Notes: a model not told the origin generated them from the sequence alone. Positions 26,977 to 37,108 are shown, numbered from the stretch's first letter. The stretch: 64,000 bases of DNA from Sphingobacterium gobiense (GCF_002980575.1 NZ_PVBS01000001.1:1-64000), one strand, 5' to 3'. Made by a program: numbers and translations.

Positions 26977-27864
26977 ATGAAAAGAATTTTACGTGCAATA
27001 GCACTCGTCTGCTCCGGTATGTTGATAGTTTCTTCTGTAATGGCCCAAAAACTTCATAAACTGGATTTTAGCAACGTGGAAGAGATGTATGCTTACTTTA
27101 GGTATGCGCCCGGTAAAAAGATTATTAGTGGACACCGCGGAACAATGGAGAAAGGGTTACCGGAAAACTCCATTGCCGCTATGAACGAGGTGCTGATACG
27201 TACCCCCGCGATTTTTGAAGTAGATCCGCGTTTGTCTAAAGACAGTGTGCCGATTATGATTCATGATGCAACCTTGGATCGTACGACTACCGGAACGGGA
27301 AAAGTCGCCGATTATACGTGGAAAGAGCTTAAAAAATTGCGTTTAAGAGACGTCGATGGTAACCCGACCAGGTATCGTATCAATACCTTGGATGAAATGA
27401 TCAAGTGGGCAAAGGGAAAAACAATCCTAAACCTGGATAAAAAAGACCTACCCCTAGAAATGACAGCTGAAATCATCCGGAAGCATAAAGCCCACAAGTG
27501 GGTATGGGTCACCGTGCATAATGTGGAACAGGCTCGGTTTTATCTGGATAAAAATCCTAATCAATACCTATCCTTGCACATAAAGGATAAAAAGTCATTG
27601 GAAGAATTTAAAGTTTCGGGGCTACCTTATAATAGAATGATCGTCTATATTGGATCTGAAATAAAAGAAGCGAACCAAGAAATGTATGACTTTTTTAAGT
27701 CCAAAGGTGTGATGTGTATGATATCGACTGCACCAACCTACGACAAATTGCCCGCTAAAGAAGAACGAGCAAAAAAATACCGGGCTGTATTTGCTGATGG
27801 GGCCACAATATTAGAGTCTGATTTACCTATCGAGGTGAGCGAGGCGATAAAAGTAAATTTATAA
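26977..27864 (+). CDS. exported glycerophosphodiester phosphodiesterase (GDPD)
   Basis: A 295-residue GDPD-family enzyme with a signal peptide (residues 1-23, SSVMAQ). The catalytic pair is H53-R54 (ISGHRGTME) with the Glu in LPENS, the metal ligands in FEVDPRLSKD and the second histidine in PIMIHDATLDRTT. It splits glycerophosphodiesters to glycerol-3-phosphate and an alcohol, outside the cytoplasm. The ATG at 26977 starts a proper signal peptide. It lies 32 bp after the phosphatase and just before the SusC gene, linking the cytoplasmic polyol genes with an outer-membrane uptake system. Confidence 0.9.
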   Translation: MKRILRAIALVCSGMLIVSSVMAQKLHKLDFSNVEEMYAYFRYAPGKKIISGHRGTMEKGLPENSIAAMNEVLIRTPAIFEVDPRLSKDSVPIMIHDATLDRTTTGTGKVADYTWKELKKLRLRDVDGNPTRYRINTLDEMIKWAKGKTILNLDKKDLPLEMTAEIIRKHKAHKWVWVTVHNVEQARFYLDKNPNQYLSLHIKDKKSLEEFKVSGLPYNRMIVYIGSEIKEANQEMYDFFKSKGVMCMISTAPTYDKLPAKEERAKKYRAVFADGATILESDLPIEVSEAIKVNL

Positions 27865-28110
27865 ATACATTAAAAAAAGTTTTATTTTATTTATTATAAA
27901 CCTAACAATAACTAAATGACCTAATTAACGCATGGCTTTATGTGTTATTTCACTATTAATATATACTAATTTAATATCATATTAATATGGGGAGTGTATG
28001 TTTGAAACATTATTTAACAATATTAAATGTTATTAAACTTGTGTGGAGACGCTATGAAGAGATAGCTTATGCCTTTCACTTATAAAATCATTTATTAAAC
28101 ATAAAAGAGT
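27865..28110 (+). other. AT-rich gap before susC
   Basis: 246 bp between the GDPD and SusC genes. It is rich in A and T and contains loose inverted repeats such as ATTTAA-N5-TTAAAT near 28010-28026. I see no clear terminator and no exact -33/-7 promoter. It may hold a separate promoter for the Sus genes or simply be a long intra-operon spacer. Confidence 0.4.
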
Positions 28111-31100
28111 ATGAAAAAGAGAACCTATTTACTCAGTATCCTAACAATGATCTTTATGTGTGCGTATGCGCAACAAAGTAGGGTCGTGACGGGGGCTGTG
28201 GAAGGAGCAGACGGGGCACCATTACAGAGTGCCACGGTATCGGTTTCTACGGGAGTAACGACAACAACAAATCCAAATGGGGAGTTTTCAGTAAGCGTAA
28301 ATAGAGGAGACGTAATTACCGTCAGTCTTATTGGTTATAAAGAAGAGATATTACTTTACAAGGAAGAAAAATTCTTACGATTTGTTTTGATTGCAGATGA
28401 GAAAAATTTGGACGAAGTAGTGGTCATCGGATATGGTACGACTAAGAGAAGGGATCTGGTGGGAGCGGTAGATCAGATCAGCGGCGATAAGTTACAGAAC
28501 CGGGGGAACATGAATATTTCTCGTGCTTTGCAAGGCCAAATGCCAGGACTGAATATCAGTATGCGGGACGGTAAGCCATCCAGAGGTGCTACATTAAATA
28601 TCCGTGGTCAGGGGAGTATCGGGGCCGGAGGATCTGCGTTGATTTTAATAGATGGTGTTGAGGGAGATATGACAACGGTAAACCCGGATGATGTAGAAAG
28701 TGTATCGGTTTTAAAGGATGCTTCTTCTGCTGCTATTTACGGTGCCAGAGGTGCGTTTGGGGTTGTGTTGATTACTACTAAAAAAGCGAAGCAAGGTAAA
28801 CCGAGGGTGAGTTACAGTGGCGGTTATACGATCAATGATCGGATTGTGAAAATGGAAAACAATATTGTAGACAATGGATTGGAGTGGACAGATGGTTGGT
28901 ATAAAGCTTATATGGAAGGGATGGATTTGGGCACACCTCCTGCCGGAATTAATAATGTTTTTAAATATTCGACAGATTGGTACAATGAGCTGGTAAAGCG
29001 AAACGCAGACGATTCGTTTGAAAAGATGCGGGTGAATAGTCTTGGGGAGTATGAATATTTTGGGAATACGAATTGGTTTGATATCATTTATAAAGATTAT
29101 AATCTAAGCAGTGAGCACAACGTTTCTGTAACAGGAGGGGGTGACAATGCTAATTATTACGTTTCGGGCAGAGTCTACGATCAAGATGGTATATATAATG
29201 CAGGCAACGAAAACTATAGACAATACAACTTCCGTGCAAAAGGAGAAGTTAAAATTTTACCTAACCTGGTATTAAATAACAATACTGATTTCATTCGTCG
29301 TAATATACACCAACCGATGGTGATGTACGACAGGCAATTGTTGCCAAGGATGTTGGAACACCAAGGATATCCCATGACGTTGGAGAAAAATCTCGATGGT
29401 ACTTGGACAGAGGCGGCTGTATATATGGGGTGGGCAGGCTTCGTAGAGGGCACATCTTATCAGAAGAACAATAAATTTGATTTGCGTAACACGACTACAT
29501 TAACTTACGATATTATACCAAAGAGCTTAATTGCAAAAGCTGACTTTACCTATCTTTATAATCATTCGGATAGAACGCGGGTAGAAAATATGTATGATTT
29601 TTATACCGGGCCGGCCATTATGAAGTCTAGGCAGACCTTTAGCTCATTGGAAGTTTGGAACTATGTCAATCAATACATAGCGTCTAATGCGACATTGAAC
29701 TATATTCCTGAATTTAACAACCAAGACCATTCCTTAAATATTCTTGCGGGGTTTAATATCGAAGAAAAAGTGACGAGAAACCTGCGGACTTACAGAAGAG
29801 GACTACTTTATCCGGACAAACCGAGCTTTGCTCTGATGGATGGCGATTTTTATACACTTGATCAGACTGGTCAGGAATGGGCGTATGCTGGGGCGTTGTT
29901 CCGTGTAAATTATAATTATAAAGGAAAATATTTAGCAGAATTCAGTGGACGTTACGATGGGTCATCGAAATTCCCTACTAATCAGCAATGGGGATTTTTC
30001 CCTTCGGCTTCTATAGCATGGAGAGCATCGGACGAATCGTTCATCAAGGATAATGTCAATTGGATTTCGGATTTGAAATTTAGGGCTTCGGTAGGGAGTT
30101 TGGGCAACGGAAATGTGAACCCTTTCCTATTCATTCCTACGATGAATATCGCTCGGACTTCATTTATTATCAATGACGGATTGGTGCCCTACACGTATAT
30201 GCCTGCCAACATTCCGGAATCCTTAACATGGGAACGCTCCACAACTTACGACGTGGGAGTGGATCTTAATGTCCTCAATAACCGGATGTCTTTGGTATTT
30301 GATTATTACCATCGCTATACGACCGATATGTTTACGCTGGGGCCCGAGTTGCCACATGTATTTGGTGCAACGGTGCCCAGAGGCAATTATGCGGACTTAA
30401 AGACGAAAGGCTGGGAGGTTTCATTGGAGTGGAGAGATCAGTTCTCTTTGGCAGGGAAGCCGTTTAGCTATGGTGTCAGAGGAATGCTGTGGGACAACAG
30501 AAGTTGGATAACAAAGTTTAACAATAAAGAAAAGCTGTTGTCGATGACCTATTACGAAGGAATGGAAATCGGCGAGATATGGGGATATTCAGTTGGAGGT
30601 TTGTTCAAGGACCAAGATGATATAAATAATTACGGCGTGGACCAATCCCGGATTCCTGTGTCTGGTAGTAATATCTTAAAACCTGGTGATATGAAATTTC
30701 TAGATCTGAATGGAGATGGGGAGATCAATCAAGGAGCAAATACGGTGGATGACCCAGGGGATAGGAGGATTATTGGAAATTCGTCAATTAGGATGCAGTA
30801 CGGGTTTCACATGAATATGTCTTGGAATAATATTGGATTAAGTGCGTTTTTCCAAGGTATTGGCAGGAGGGATTGGTATCCAGCGAGGGAGTCTTCTTAC
30901 TTCTGGGGGCAGTACAGCAGACCGTATGGGTATATGTTGAAAGAACACGTGGGTGATAATGTGTGGACGGAGGAGAACCAAAATGAAAATGCGTACTGGC
31001 CGCGCTACAGAGGATATCTGGCTCAGAATGCGAACCGAGCCATGACGGTAACCAACGATAGGTTTTTGCAGAATGCGGCGTATTTAAGGTTGAAAAACTT

Positions 31101-31344
31101 TCAAATCGATTATACATTGAGGCAGTCATTCGCGTCCAAGTATGGCTTTCAACAAGTGAAAGTTTTCGTTTCTGGTGAAAATGTATTTACCTGGTCCCCC
31201 CTTTACAAACGGACGCAAAGTTTTGACCCAGAGGTTATCCATGCGGGAGACACGGACTTTAGGTCGACCTCAGGTACAGACGGGGACGGATATGGTTATC
31301 CAATGCTTAGAACGTTTTCATTGGGGTTAAATCTAACATTGTAA
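28111..31344 (+). CDS. SusC/RagA-type TonB-dependent outer membrane transporter
   Basis: A 1077-residue outer-membrane transporter. A signal peptide (1-20, AYAQ) is followed by a CarboxypepD_reg-like domain (about 25-100), the plug with LDEVVVIGYGTTKRRDLVGAV and RGAFGVVLITTKKA (about 105-220), and a 22-strand barrel ending in TFSLGLNLTL. No N-terminal STN domain is present, so it is not linked to an anti-sigma system. It takes up ligands captured by the adjacent SusD lipoprotein, powered by TonB. The phosphodiesterases on both sides suggest a phosphorylated or glycerophosphodiester-containing ligand; this is inference. Confidence 0.95.
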   Translation: MKKRTYLLSILTMIFMCAYAQQSRVVTGAVEGADGAPLQSATVSVSTGVTTTTNPNGEFSVSVNRGDVITVSLIGYKEEILLYKEEKFLRFVLIADEKNLDEVVVIGYGTTKRRDLVGAVDQISGDKLQNRGNMNISRALQGQMPGLNISMRDGKPSRGATLNIRGQGSIGAGGSALILIDGVEGDMTTVNPDDVESVSVLKDASSAAIYGARGAFGVVLITTKKAKQGKPRVSYSGGYTINDRIVKMENNIVDNGLEWTDGWYKAYMEGMDLGTPPAGINNVFKYSTDWYNELVKRNADDSFEKMRVNSLGEYEYFGNTNWFDIIYKDYNLSSEHNVSVTGGGDNANYYVSGRVYDQDGIYNAGNENYRQYNFRAKGEVKILPNLVLNNNTDFIRRNIHQPMVMYDRQLLPRMLEHQGYPMTLEKNLDGTWTEAAVYMGWAGFVEGTSYQKNNKFDLRNTTTLTYDIIPKSLIAKADFTYLYNHSDRTRVENMYDFYTGPAIMKSRQTFSSLEVWNYVNQYIASNATLNYIPEFNNQDHSLNILAGFNIEEKVTRNLRTYRRGLLYPDKPSFALMDGDFYTLDQTGQEWAYAGALFRVNYNYKGKYLAEFSGRYDGSSKFPTNQQWGFFPSASIAWRASDESFIKDNVNWISDLKFRASVGSLGNGNVNPFLFIPTMNIARTSFIINDGLVPYTYMPANIPESLTWERSTTYDVGVDLNVLNNRMSLVFDYYHRYTTDMFTLGPELPHVFGATVPRGNYADLKTKGWEVSLEWRDQFSLAGKPFSYGVRGMLWDNRSWITKFNNKEKLLSMTYYEGMEIGEIWGYSVGGLFKDQDDINNYGVDQSRIPVSGSNILKPGDMKFLDLNGDGEINQGANTVDDPGDRRIIGNSSIRMQYGFHMNMSWNNIGLSAFFQGIGRRDWYPARESSYFWGQYSRPYGYMLKEHVGDNVWTEENQNENAYWPRYRGYLAQNANRAMTVTNDRFLQNAAYLRLKNFQIDYTLRQSFASKYGFQQVKVFVSGENVFTWSPLYKRTQSFDPEVIHAGDTDFRSTSGTDGDGYGYPMLRTFSLGLNLTL

Positions 31345-31354
31345 ACAACGAGAT

Positions 31355-33169
31355 ATGAAGAAGATATTTTTTCTATTTGGCGTGCTGTTATTAGGAATGA
31401 CAACATCATGCGAGAAATTTTTGACGAGGGAGCCGGAGAATGAAATAGGTTCCATAAATTTTATGACAAAAGAGGCTGATCTGGAGTTGTATGCCAACGG
31501 TTTTATCCAACGGCATATGCCCGGCGAGGAGACCTTAGCATGGGGAGATCAATATAGTGATATTACAGCGACGAGAACTTCTACATCATTTTTGATTCGT
31601 GATACTTGGACGGCAGATCTGCAAGGAGGGTGGAGTGGGGGATCCAGTGGCACTTGGTCTGAACTTCGAAACGTCAATTATTTCTTGGACAACCTGCCTA
31701 AGGCGCGAGCTAACGTGTCAGATGAAGTCTATCGTCACTATGAGGGTGTCGGACGGTTTTGGAGGGCATATTTTTATTATGGAATGGTACAGACTTTTGG
31801 AGATGTGCCTTGGTATGAAAAGGCATTAGAAGTAGATGAACAAGAGCTACTTATGAAACCGCGAGATAGCCGTGAATATGTTATGCAAAAAGTGCTGGAA
31901 GATTTGAATTTTGCTAGTGAAAATTGCTCCATCGATCCAAAATATGTGGCGAGTTCAACTGTAGTTAACAAATGGGTGGCTTTGGCATTCAAATCTAGAG
32001 TTTGCTTGTTTGAAGGAACATATCGTAAATACCACCCCAAAAACCCTTCCACTGGCAAAGACTGGGAAAATGGCGGTCAAGGCGTCGATCTATTTTTGAA
32101 AGAAGCGGCTAACGCAGCACAGATTTTAATAGATGCGCAGGTTTATGGATTGGTGAACAACCCGTCTAATGTAAGTACGCAATACAGGTCCTTGTTTACT
32201 TCGGAGGCACTAAATACCCGAGAAGTTATTTTGGGAATCAAGTTTCAGGCAGATGTGCGTATGCACTCGATGACTTGGAAACTCTTCTCCGCTTCCTTTG
32301 GTAATAATTGGTCGTTGACCCAAGATTTTGTGAACCACTATCTTCATTTGGATGGCTCTCGTTTTACTGACGATCCAAATTATATGACGAAAAACTACCA
32401 AGAGAATTTTGTAAACCGCGACAATAGACTAAAACAGACGGTTGTTGGCCCGGACTATGAACGACGAGTAGGGGGGACAGTAAGGAAAGATGCTCCGAAT
32501 TTCGCGTTGACATCTACAGGCTATCAGTTGATCAAATGGGCCATCGACGATGATGTGCATGTGGGTATTGCTACATCCAACAATTCCGTACCCATGTTTC
32601 GGTACGCCGAAGTGTTGCTAAACTATGCCGAAGCTAAAGCTGAACTTGGCGAATTTGGTATACCCGAATGGAATAACTCTATCCGGTTATTGCGTGAGCG
32701 TGCCGGAGTAGACGGCGCCTCACCAACCTCCGCTGATCCATATTTGGCTAATTATTACCACAATGTGTCAGATATGTGGTTATTGGAAATTAGAAGGGAA
32801 AGGACGGTAGAATTGGTGCATGAAAATCTACGATATGATGACCTTATGAGGTGGAGATTGGGAGAAAAAACTGCGCAGACTTGGAATGGAATTTATTTTG
32901 CTGCAAAAGATACACCTTACGATTTGAACAATGATGGAATTATGGATGTAGCTGTTGTAGATGCAGAACCTCCGGCAGCTTCGAGGGTGCCCGGTGTCGT
33001 ATATGTGGTATTAGGATCATCTTATAGATTGACAAATGGCACATCGGGGAATTTAGAGTTCGGATTTCAGCAAAGCCGTGAATGGTCTGACAGAAAATAT
33101 CTTAGACCGATCCCTACAACTGCGCTACAAATGAATAATAATCTTGAACAAAACTACCACTGGAAGTAA
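31355..33169 (+). CDS. SusD/RagB-type surface lipoprotein
   Basis: A 604-residue SusD homologue. The lipoprotein signal ends at the cysteine of TTSCEKF (C19). The N-terminal FLTREPENEIGSINF, the central TPR-like helices and the C-terminal LLEIRRERTVELVHENLRYDDLMRWR block with a final YLRPIPTTAL are family hallmarks. It binds the ligand at the cell surface and lids the SusC channel. It starts 10 bp after susC and ends 9 bp before the BACON-domain lipoprotein. Confidence 0.95.
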   Translation: MKKIFFLFGVLLLGMTTSCEKFLTREPENEIGSINFMTKEADLELYANGFIQRHMPGEETLAWGDQYSDITATRTSTSFLIRDTWTADLQGGWSGGSSGTWSELRNVNYFLDNLPKARANVSDEVYRHYEGVGRFWRAYFYYGMVQTFGDVPWYEKALEVDEQELLMKPRDSREYVMQKVLEDLNFASENCSIDPKYVASSTVVNKWVALAFKSRVCLFEGTYRKYHPKNPSTGKDWENGGQGVDLFLKEAANAAQILIDAQVYGLVNNPSNVSTQYRSLFTSEALNTREVILGIKFQADVRMHSMTWKLFSASFGNNWSLTQDFVNHYLHLDGSRFTDDPNYMTKNYQENFVNRDNRLKQTVVGPDYERRVGGTVRKDAPNFALTSTGYQLIKWAIDDDVHVGIATSNNSVPMFRYAEVLLNYAEAKAELGEFGIPEWNNSIRLLRERAGVDGASPTSADPYLANYYHNVSDMWLLEIRRERTVELVHENLRYDDLMRWRLGEKTAQTWNGIYFAAKDTPYDLNNDGIMDVAVVDAEPPAASRVPGVVYVVLGSSYRLTNGTSGNLEFGFQQSREWSDRKYLRPIPTTALQMNNNLEQNYHWK

Positions 33170-33178
33170 ACTATTGTT

Positions 33179-34450
33179 ATGAAGAATTTTTTTTATAAAG
33201 GAATAGCTGGGCTGTTATTCGTTTTTTTACTCTCTTGTTCGAAAGACGAAAACAACGCGCCATTTTTAAAGCGAGATACAGATCAGCTCAGTTTCGCGTA
33301 TGGAGAATCCCGAGAAACATTTACGGTGAGGACAAATGGTTCCTGGTCTATTGATCTGAGCGAGGCGAATTGGGTGTCGGTAGATCCGATAGAGGGCGTA
33401 GGAAATGGTGAAGATATACAGGTGATCACCGTAACGGCTTCAAGAAATATAGGAGATATGCGAAATGGTGCCATCAAGATCATCTCAGGAGTAAAAGAGG
33501 CTTTGATTAACATTAGCCAAGAGGAAGGTAAGGTAATCTTTGGTACACCATATTTCACTACTGGGTTGGTTTCAAATTTTCCGTTGGAAGACACCTATCT
33601 TGTAATACCTTATAATAAGGGTGGTTTGGGCGAAGGAGTCACCGTAAGCGCCGAAATTAGCGGTGCCGGATCTATCGGCATTCAAGTGTCTCCTGCCGAT
33701 GTGGACATGTCTTCCGAAAATGGAGAAGTAAGATTACCTATTACCGGAACACCTACAAACGATGGGCAGGTTACTTTCAACATACAGATTTTGGGACAGA
33801 CGCTGACCGTGAATACGGCGGTGAGAGAGCAGGGCAACAGCGATCCGGTAGGTAAAATATACTTGTCGCAAAATTTTGATATGTTGATTTTAGGCGGAGA
33901 TCACGTTGGGGGAACGGCAGGTCTGCACCTAGAAGGTAGCTGGCCAACTGTGGATGGGAAGCGGGTTTTGCCAGCAAATCCTGTTTACGTTACGAGCGGC
34001 ACACGAAATACAGACGGTACGGGTGATTTATTTAATACTATGCATCCATCTTTCGTCGCATCTAGAGGGTTAGAAGGATGGACCGGTTTGCGAGTTTATG
34101 AAAGACCCGGTTATGTTAAGATTAGTACCGCAGGAAGCAATGACGGTTATATCGCGACGCCACCACTGACAGCGATCACAGGTTGGGCTGATGTCAAAGT
34201 AAAATTCACAGCAGCTAGATGGAGTGAGAATACCAACGCGGATGCCGATGCGACAGTGACTTTACGTGTATTAAACGCGGGTACTTCAGCGGAAGCGAAT
34301 CAAGAAATCATGTTGACACCAGCATGGGCGGATAAGGAAATCATCGTAGAGGGCGCAACAGCGCAGACTGTAATCGAATTTAGAGCGAGGGATGCAAGCA
34401 ACGGTCGATTTTTATTGGACAATATAGAAATTTCAAAAGTAATTAGATAG
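33179..34450 (+). CDS. BACON-domain surface lipoprotein
   Basis: A 423-residue lipoprotein with lipobox cysteine C20 (LLSCSKD). Residues about 35-115 form a BACON domain (QLSFAYGESRETFTVRTNGSWSID ... WVSVDP), an Ig-like module common in Bacteroidota uptake loci. A second beta-sandwich follows at about 120-215, and the C-terminal 190 residues look like a jelly-roll binding domain (ending GRFLLDNIEISKV). No catalytic motif is seen. Its place directly after SusD marks it as a SusE/F-like surface binding protein. Confidence 0.8.
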   Translation: MKNFFYKGIAGLLFVFLLSCSKDENNAPFLKRDTDQLSFAYGESRETFTVRTNGSWSIDLSEANWVSVDPIEGVGNGEDIQVITVTASRNIGDMRNGAIKIISGVKEALINISQEEGKVIFGTPYFTTGLVSNFPLEDTYLVIPYNKGGLGEGVTVSAEISGAGSIGIQVSPADVDMSSENGEVRLPITGTPTNDGQVTFNIQILGQTLTVNTAVREQGNSDPVGKIYLSQNFDMLILGGDHVGGTAGLHLEGSWPTVDGKRVLPANPVYVTSGTRNTDGTGDLFNTMHPSFVASRGLEGWTGLRVYERPGYVKISTAGSNDGYIATPPLTAITGWADVKVKFTAARWSENTNADADATVTLRVLNAGTSAEANQEIMLTPAWADKEIIVEGATAQTVIEFRARDASNGRFLLDNIEISKVIR

Positions 34451-34452
34451 CT

Positions 34453-36030
34453 ATGAAGAGCACATTCGAAAATGCGAAAGGGATACTGATTTTCTACTTA
34501 TTTCTTGCTTTGTTGCTCATCGGCTGCTCGAAAAGCAGTGGAGGGGCGGAAAACGGACCAGATAATGGAAAAGGTGATGGGGCTGATTTGCCTGGTGTCG
34601 AGCTAGTTGATGGCAATAATGTGTATGGTTATATTTTGGATGAAGCCAACAATCCTATAACAAACGTGATTGTCACAGATGGATATACAGTAGTAAAAAC
34701 AGATAACAAAGGCGTGTATCAGCTCAAAAAAAATGATAAGGCTAAATTTGTATATTACTCCACACCGGCTGAGTACGAAATCGCGGTTGAATCATCCAAT
34801 AGAAAAGCGCCCTTGTTTTATAAAACGTTGAACCCATCTGATAACCCTCAACAACATAACTTTACGTTAAGCAAAAGAGCATCAGTAACAAAAAACTTTG
34901 TTTTATTTGGTCTGGGCGACCCACAGGTTGCCAATCAAGCGGAGGTCGGTAGGTTTATGGATGAAACCCTAGCGGATGTGACCGCGGAATTGGCGGCGAT
35001 TTCGAAACCGGTGATTGGAATATCTCTAGGCGATGTGGTGGCGGATAATGCTAGCCTATTAAATACGATGAAAACCAGATTGGGGTCGACAATAATGCCG
35101 GTCTTTACCACTATTGGTAATCACGATAAATTTTCGAACGGAACAGTGAAGACAAATGATGTGTTTGAAAATGTATATGGCCCCTCTAATTATTCATTCG
35201 ATATGGGCGACGTGCACTTCGTTTGTTTGGATAACGTGAAGTTTTCTGATAATTCAAGCTATGCTTTGGATATCAGTGACGAACAGATAGCATGGCTTGA
35301 AAAGGACTTAAGCCATGTTTCAAACGACAAAATGTTGATTGTGTATTACCATATGCCAATGAGGGGAACTAATTTTTCTACCAGGACTCCGTTTTTTAAT
35401 CTGATTAAAGATTTTAAAACGGTGCATTTGATGAGTGGTCACACCCATTATGCAGAAAACTATATCCATAATGTGTCGGGCAAGCATATATATGAACATG
35501 TGCATGCGGCAACTTGCGGTGCATGGTGGAAGTCTACCATCAACGGCGATGGTACGCCAAATGGTTATATGATTTTTCAGATAGAAGGTACGTCTATTAA
35601 GGATTGGATTTATAAACCGACAAAACTGGCACGGGATTTTCAGTTTAGACTACATTGGGGGGATATGTCGTTTGGCGGTCAGCATGGTTATTTTAGCTAT
35701 GAACAGCCAGGAAACACGCTAATTGCGAATGTTTGGAATGCCGATCCAACGTGGAAAGTAGAGGTATATATGAATGGTGCCAAGCTCGGTGATATGGTCT
35801 TGAGAACCGGTAGTCCGTTGAATCAAGATGCGTGGTCCAAAGGTTATCATTTAGGTGTGTTAAATAGAAATCCAAGTAACTACAGTACGACAACAAAACA
35901 TCTGTACACCTACAAGGTTGATAGTCCCAATAGTACCTTGAAGGTCATAGTTACGGATCGGTTTGGTAGAACCTACGAACAAACGCATGCAGATATCGTT
36001 TCCGACTTGAGCTCGGCAGCGGGCTATTAA
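34453..36030 (+). CDS. secreted calcineurin-like phosphoesterase lipoprotein
   Basis: A 525-residue metallophosphoesterase lipoprotein (lipobox LLIGCSK, C25). It has three parts: an N-terminal carboxypeptidase-regulatory-like domain (about 54-140), a calcineurin-like catalytic core (about 148-370) and a C-terminal beta domain (about 375-520), the MetallophosN/Metallophos/MetallophosC arrangement. The metal ligands are in GLGDPQ, SLGDVVAD, IGNHDK, YYHMPM and SGHTHYAEN. It would hydrolyse phosphomono- or diesters outside the cytoplasm. It starts 2 bp after the BACON gene and is the last gene of the locus. Confidence 0.9.
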   Translation: MKSTFENAKGILIFYLFLALLLIGCSKSSGGAENGPDNGKGDGADLPGVELVDGNNVYGYILDEANNPITNVIVTDGYTVVKTDNKGVYQLKKNDKAKFVYYSTPAEYEIAVESSNRKAPLFYKTLNPSDNPQQHNFTLSKRASVTKNFVLFGLGDPQVANQAEVGRFMDETLADVTAELAAISKPVIGISLGDVVADNASLLNTMKTRLGSTIMPVFTTIGNHDKFSNGTVKTNDVFENVYGPSNYSFDMGDVHFVCLDNVKFSDNSSYALDISDEQIAWLEKDLSHVSNDKMLIVYYHMPMRGTNFSTRTPFFNLIKDFKTVHLMSGHTHYAENYIHNVSGKHIYEHVHAATCGAWWKSTINGDGTPNGYMIFQIEGTSIKDWIYKPTKLARDFQFRLHWGDMSFGGQHGYFSYEQPGNTLIANVWNADPTWKVEVYMNGAKLGDMVLRTGSPLNQDAWSKGYHLGVLNRNPSNYSTTTKHLYTYKVDSPNSTLKVIVTDRFGRTYEQTHADIVSDLSSAAGY

Positions 36031-36042
36031 ATTTTTTAAGAA

Positions 36043-36088
36043 AATAGTACCTTTCCTGTCCGTTATGACAAATAAGGAAGGTACTATT
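36043..36088 (+). terminator. hairpin after the phosphoesterase gene
   Basis: The arms AATAGTACCTTTCCT and AGGAAGGTACTATT pair along 14 bp with one bulged T around a loop of about 17 nt. No T-run follows on the plus strand. It separates the Sus locus from the convergent YihY gene. Confidence 0.55.
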
Positions 36089-36128
36089 GTGTAGGCATCC
36101 GAGATATCATCCGATGCGTCGATGCCGA

Positions 36129-37091
36129 TTAGAGAGGGTTTAACGTCTTTTCTTCGACCTCTTTGAGCTCTATCCGGACAGCATATGAACTGGGCCGTAC
36201 GCCCCGTCCATATCGAAAAGCGTAATGTTTAGTAAACTCCGCTCCAAAATACAAGATTGCTGCAGAATAATATACGAAACTCAACAAAATTATAATCGAA
36301 CCGGCTGCGCCGAACGAGCTCGCAGTAACATTAGAAGATAAATACCAAGAGATAAGGGATTTCCCTAATAGAAAGAGTAGCGCGGTGAAGATTGCGCCCC
36401 ATAATACGTCGCGAAAACGTGTTCTGGCATCAGGAAGAAAAGCAAAAACACATGCAAATAAGGTTGCGATAATAAAAAATGATACTCCGGTGTTTATCAG
36501 GCTAATCATCTGCAAATTGATATTGGGGATATATTCCCCTAAGAAATCACCCACTTTGCCCATTAACAGGCCAATAACACTACTAAGAATAAGCGAGGCC
36601 ATAAGGAGAAATCCCAAACCTAAAATCATGGAAAAAGAAAGAAGCCGGTCCAAAATGATTTTAAGCCACCCCTTTTTGGGTTTCACTTTAATATGCCATA
36701 TCTCGTTGATGGAGTTTTGGATGTCGACGAAAATAGTTGTAGAAGAGAAAACAAGTACACCAATACCGATGTAAAGGCCAATACTATTTTTACTTTCCAA
36801 GGATATTTTTTTGATGGCATTATCCAACATGGTGGCGATATCTGGACCAAACAGCTGATTAAGCTCCATCATAATCTCGTCGCGCGCTCCCGTTGGGGAA
36901 TCCATTTGGCTACCATAAAAAAAACCTAGTGACCAAATTAAGATCAAAATTACAGGACCAATTGAAAACACCGTGTAATAAGCTAAAGAAGCACTTTTTT
37001 TGAGACATTTATCGTTAAGAAAACTATTGACGGTATCCAGTAACAATTGTCCAAACCCTTTTAATTTTTGCCAAAGTGTTTCTCTTTCCAT
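36129..37091 (-). CDS. YihY/virulence factor BrkB family membrane protein
   Basis: A 320-residue inner-membrane protein with about six helices. LAYYTVFSIGPVILILIW in the first segment and the SLISWYLSSNVTASSFGAAGSIIILLSFVYYSAAILYFGAEFT block near the end are the family signature. Once annotated as RNase BN, this family is now treated as membrane proteins of uncertain function. It starts 17 bp after the acyl-CoA synthetase on the same strand, so the two are probably co-transcribed. Confidence 0.88.
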   Translation of the reverse strand: MERETLWQKLKGFGQLLLDTVNSFLNDKCLKKSASLAYYTVFSIGPVILILIWSLGFFYGSQMDSPTGARDEIMMELNQLFGPDIATMLDNAIKKISLESKNSIGLYIGIGVLVFSSTTIFVDIQNSINEIWHIKVKPKKGWLKIILDRLLSFSMILGLGFLLMASLILSSVIGLLMGKVGDFLGEYIPNINLQMISLINTGVSFFIIATLFACVFAFLPDARTRFRDVLWGAIFTALLFLLGKSLISWYLSSNVTASSFGAAGSIIILLSFVYYSAAILYFGAEFTKHYAFRYGRGVRPSSYAVRIELKEVEEKTLNPL

Positions 37092-37108
37092 ATGTGCATC
37101 TCTCTTCT

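Noticed and set aside
28000..28026. AT-rich inverted repeats (ATTTAA-N5-TTAAAT, AACATT...AATGTT) before susC
   Set aside because: In such AT-rich sequence repeats of six bases arise by chance; no supporting promoter element is adjacent.
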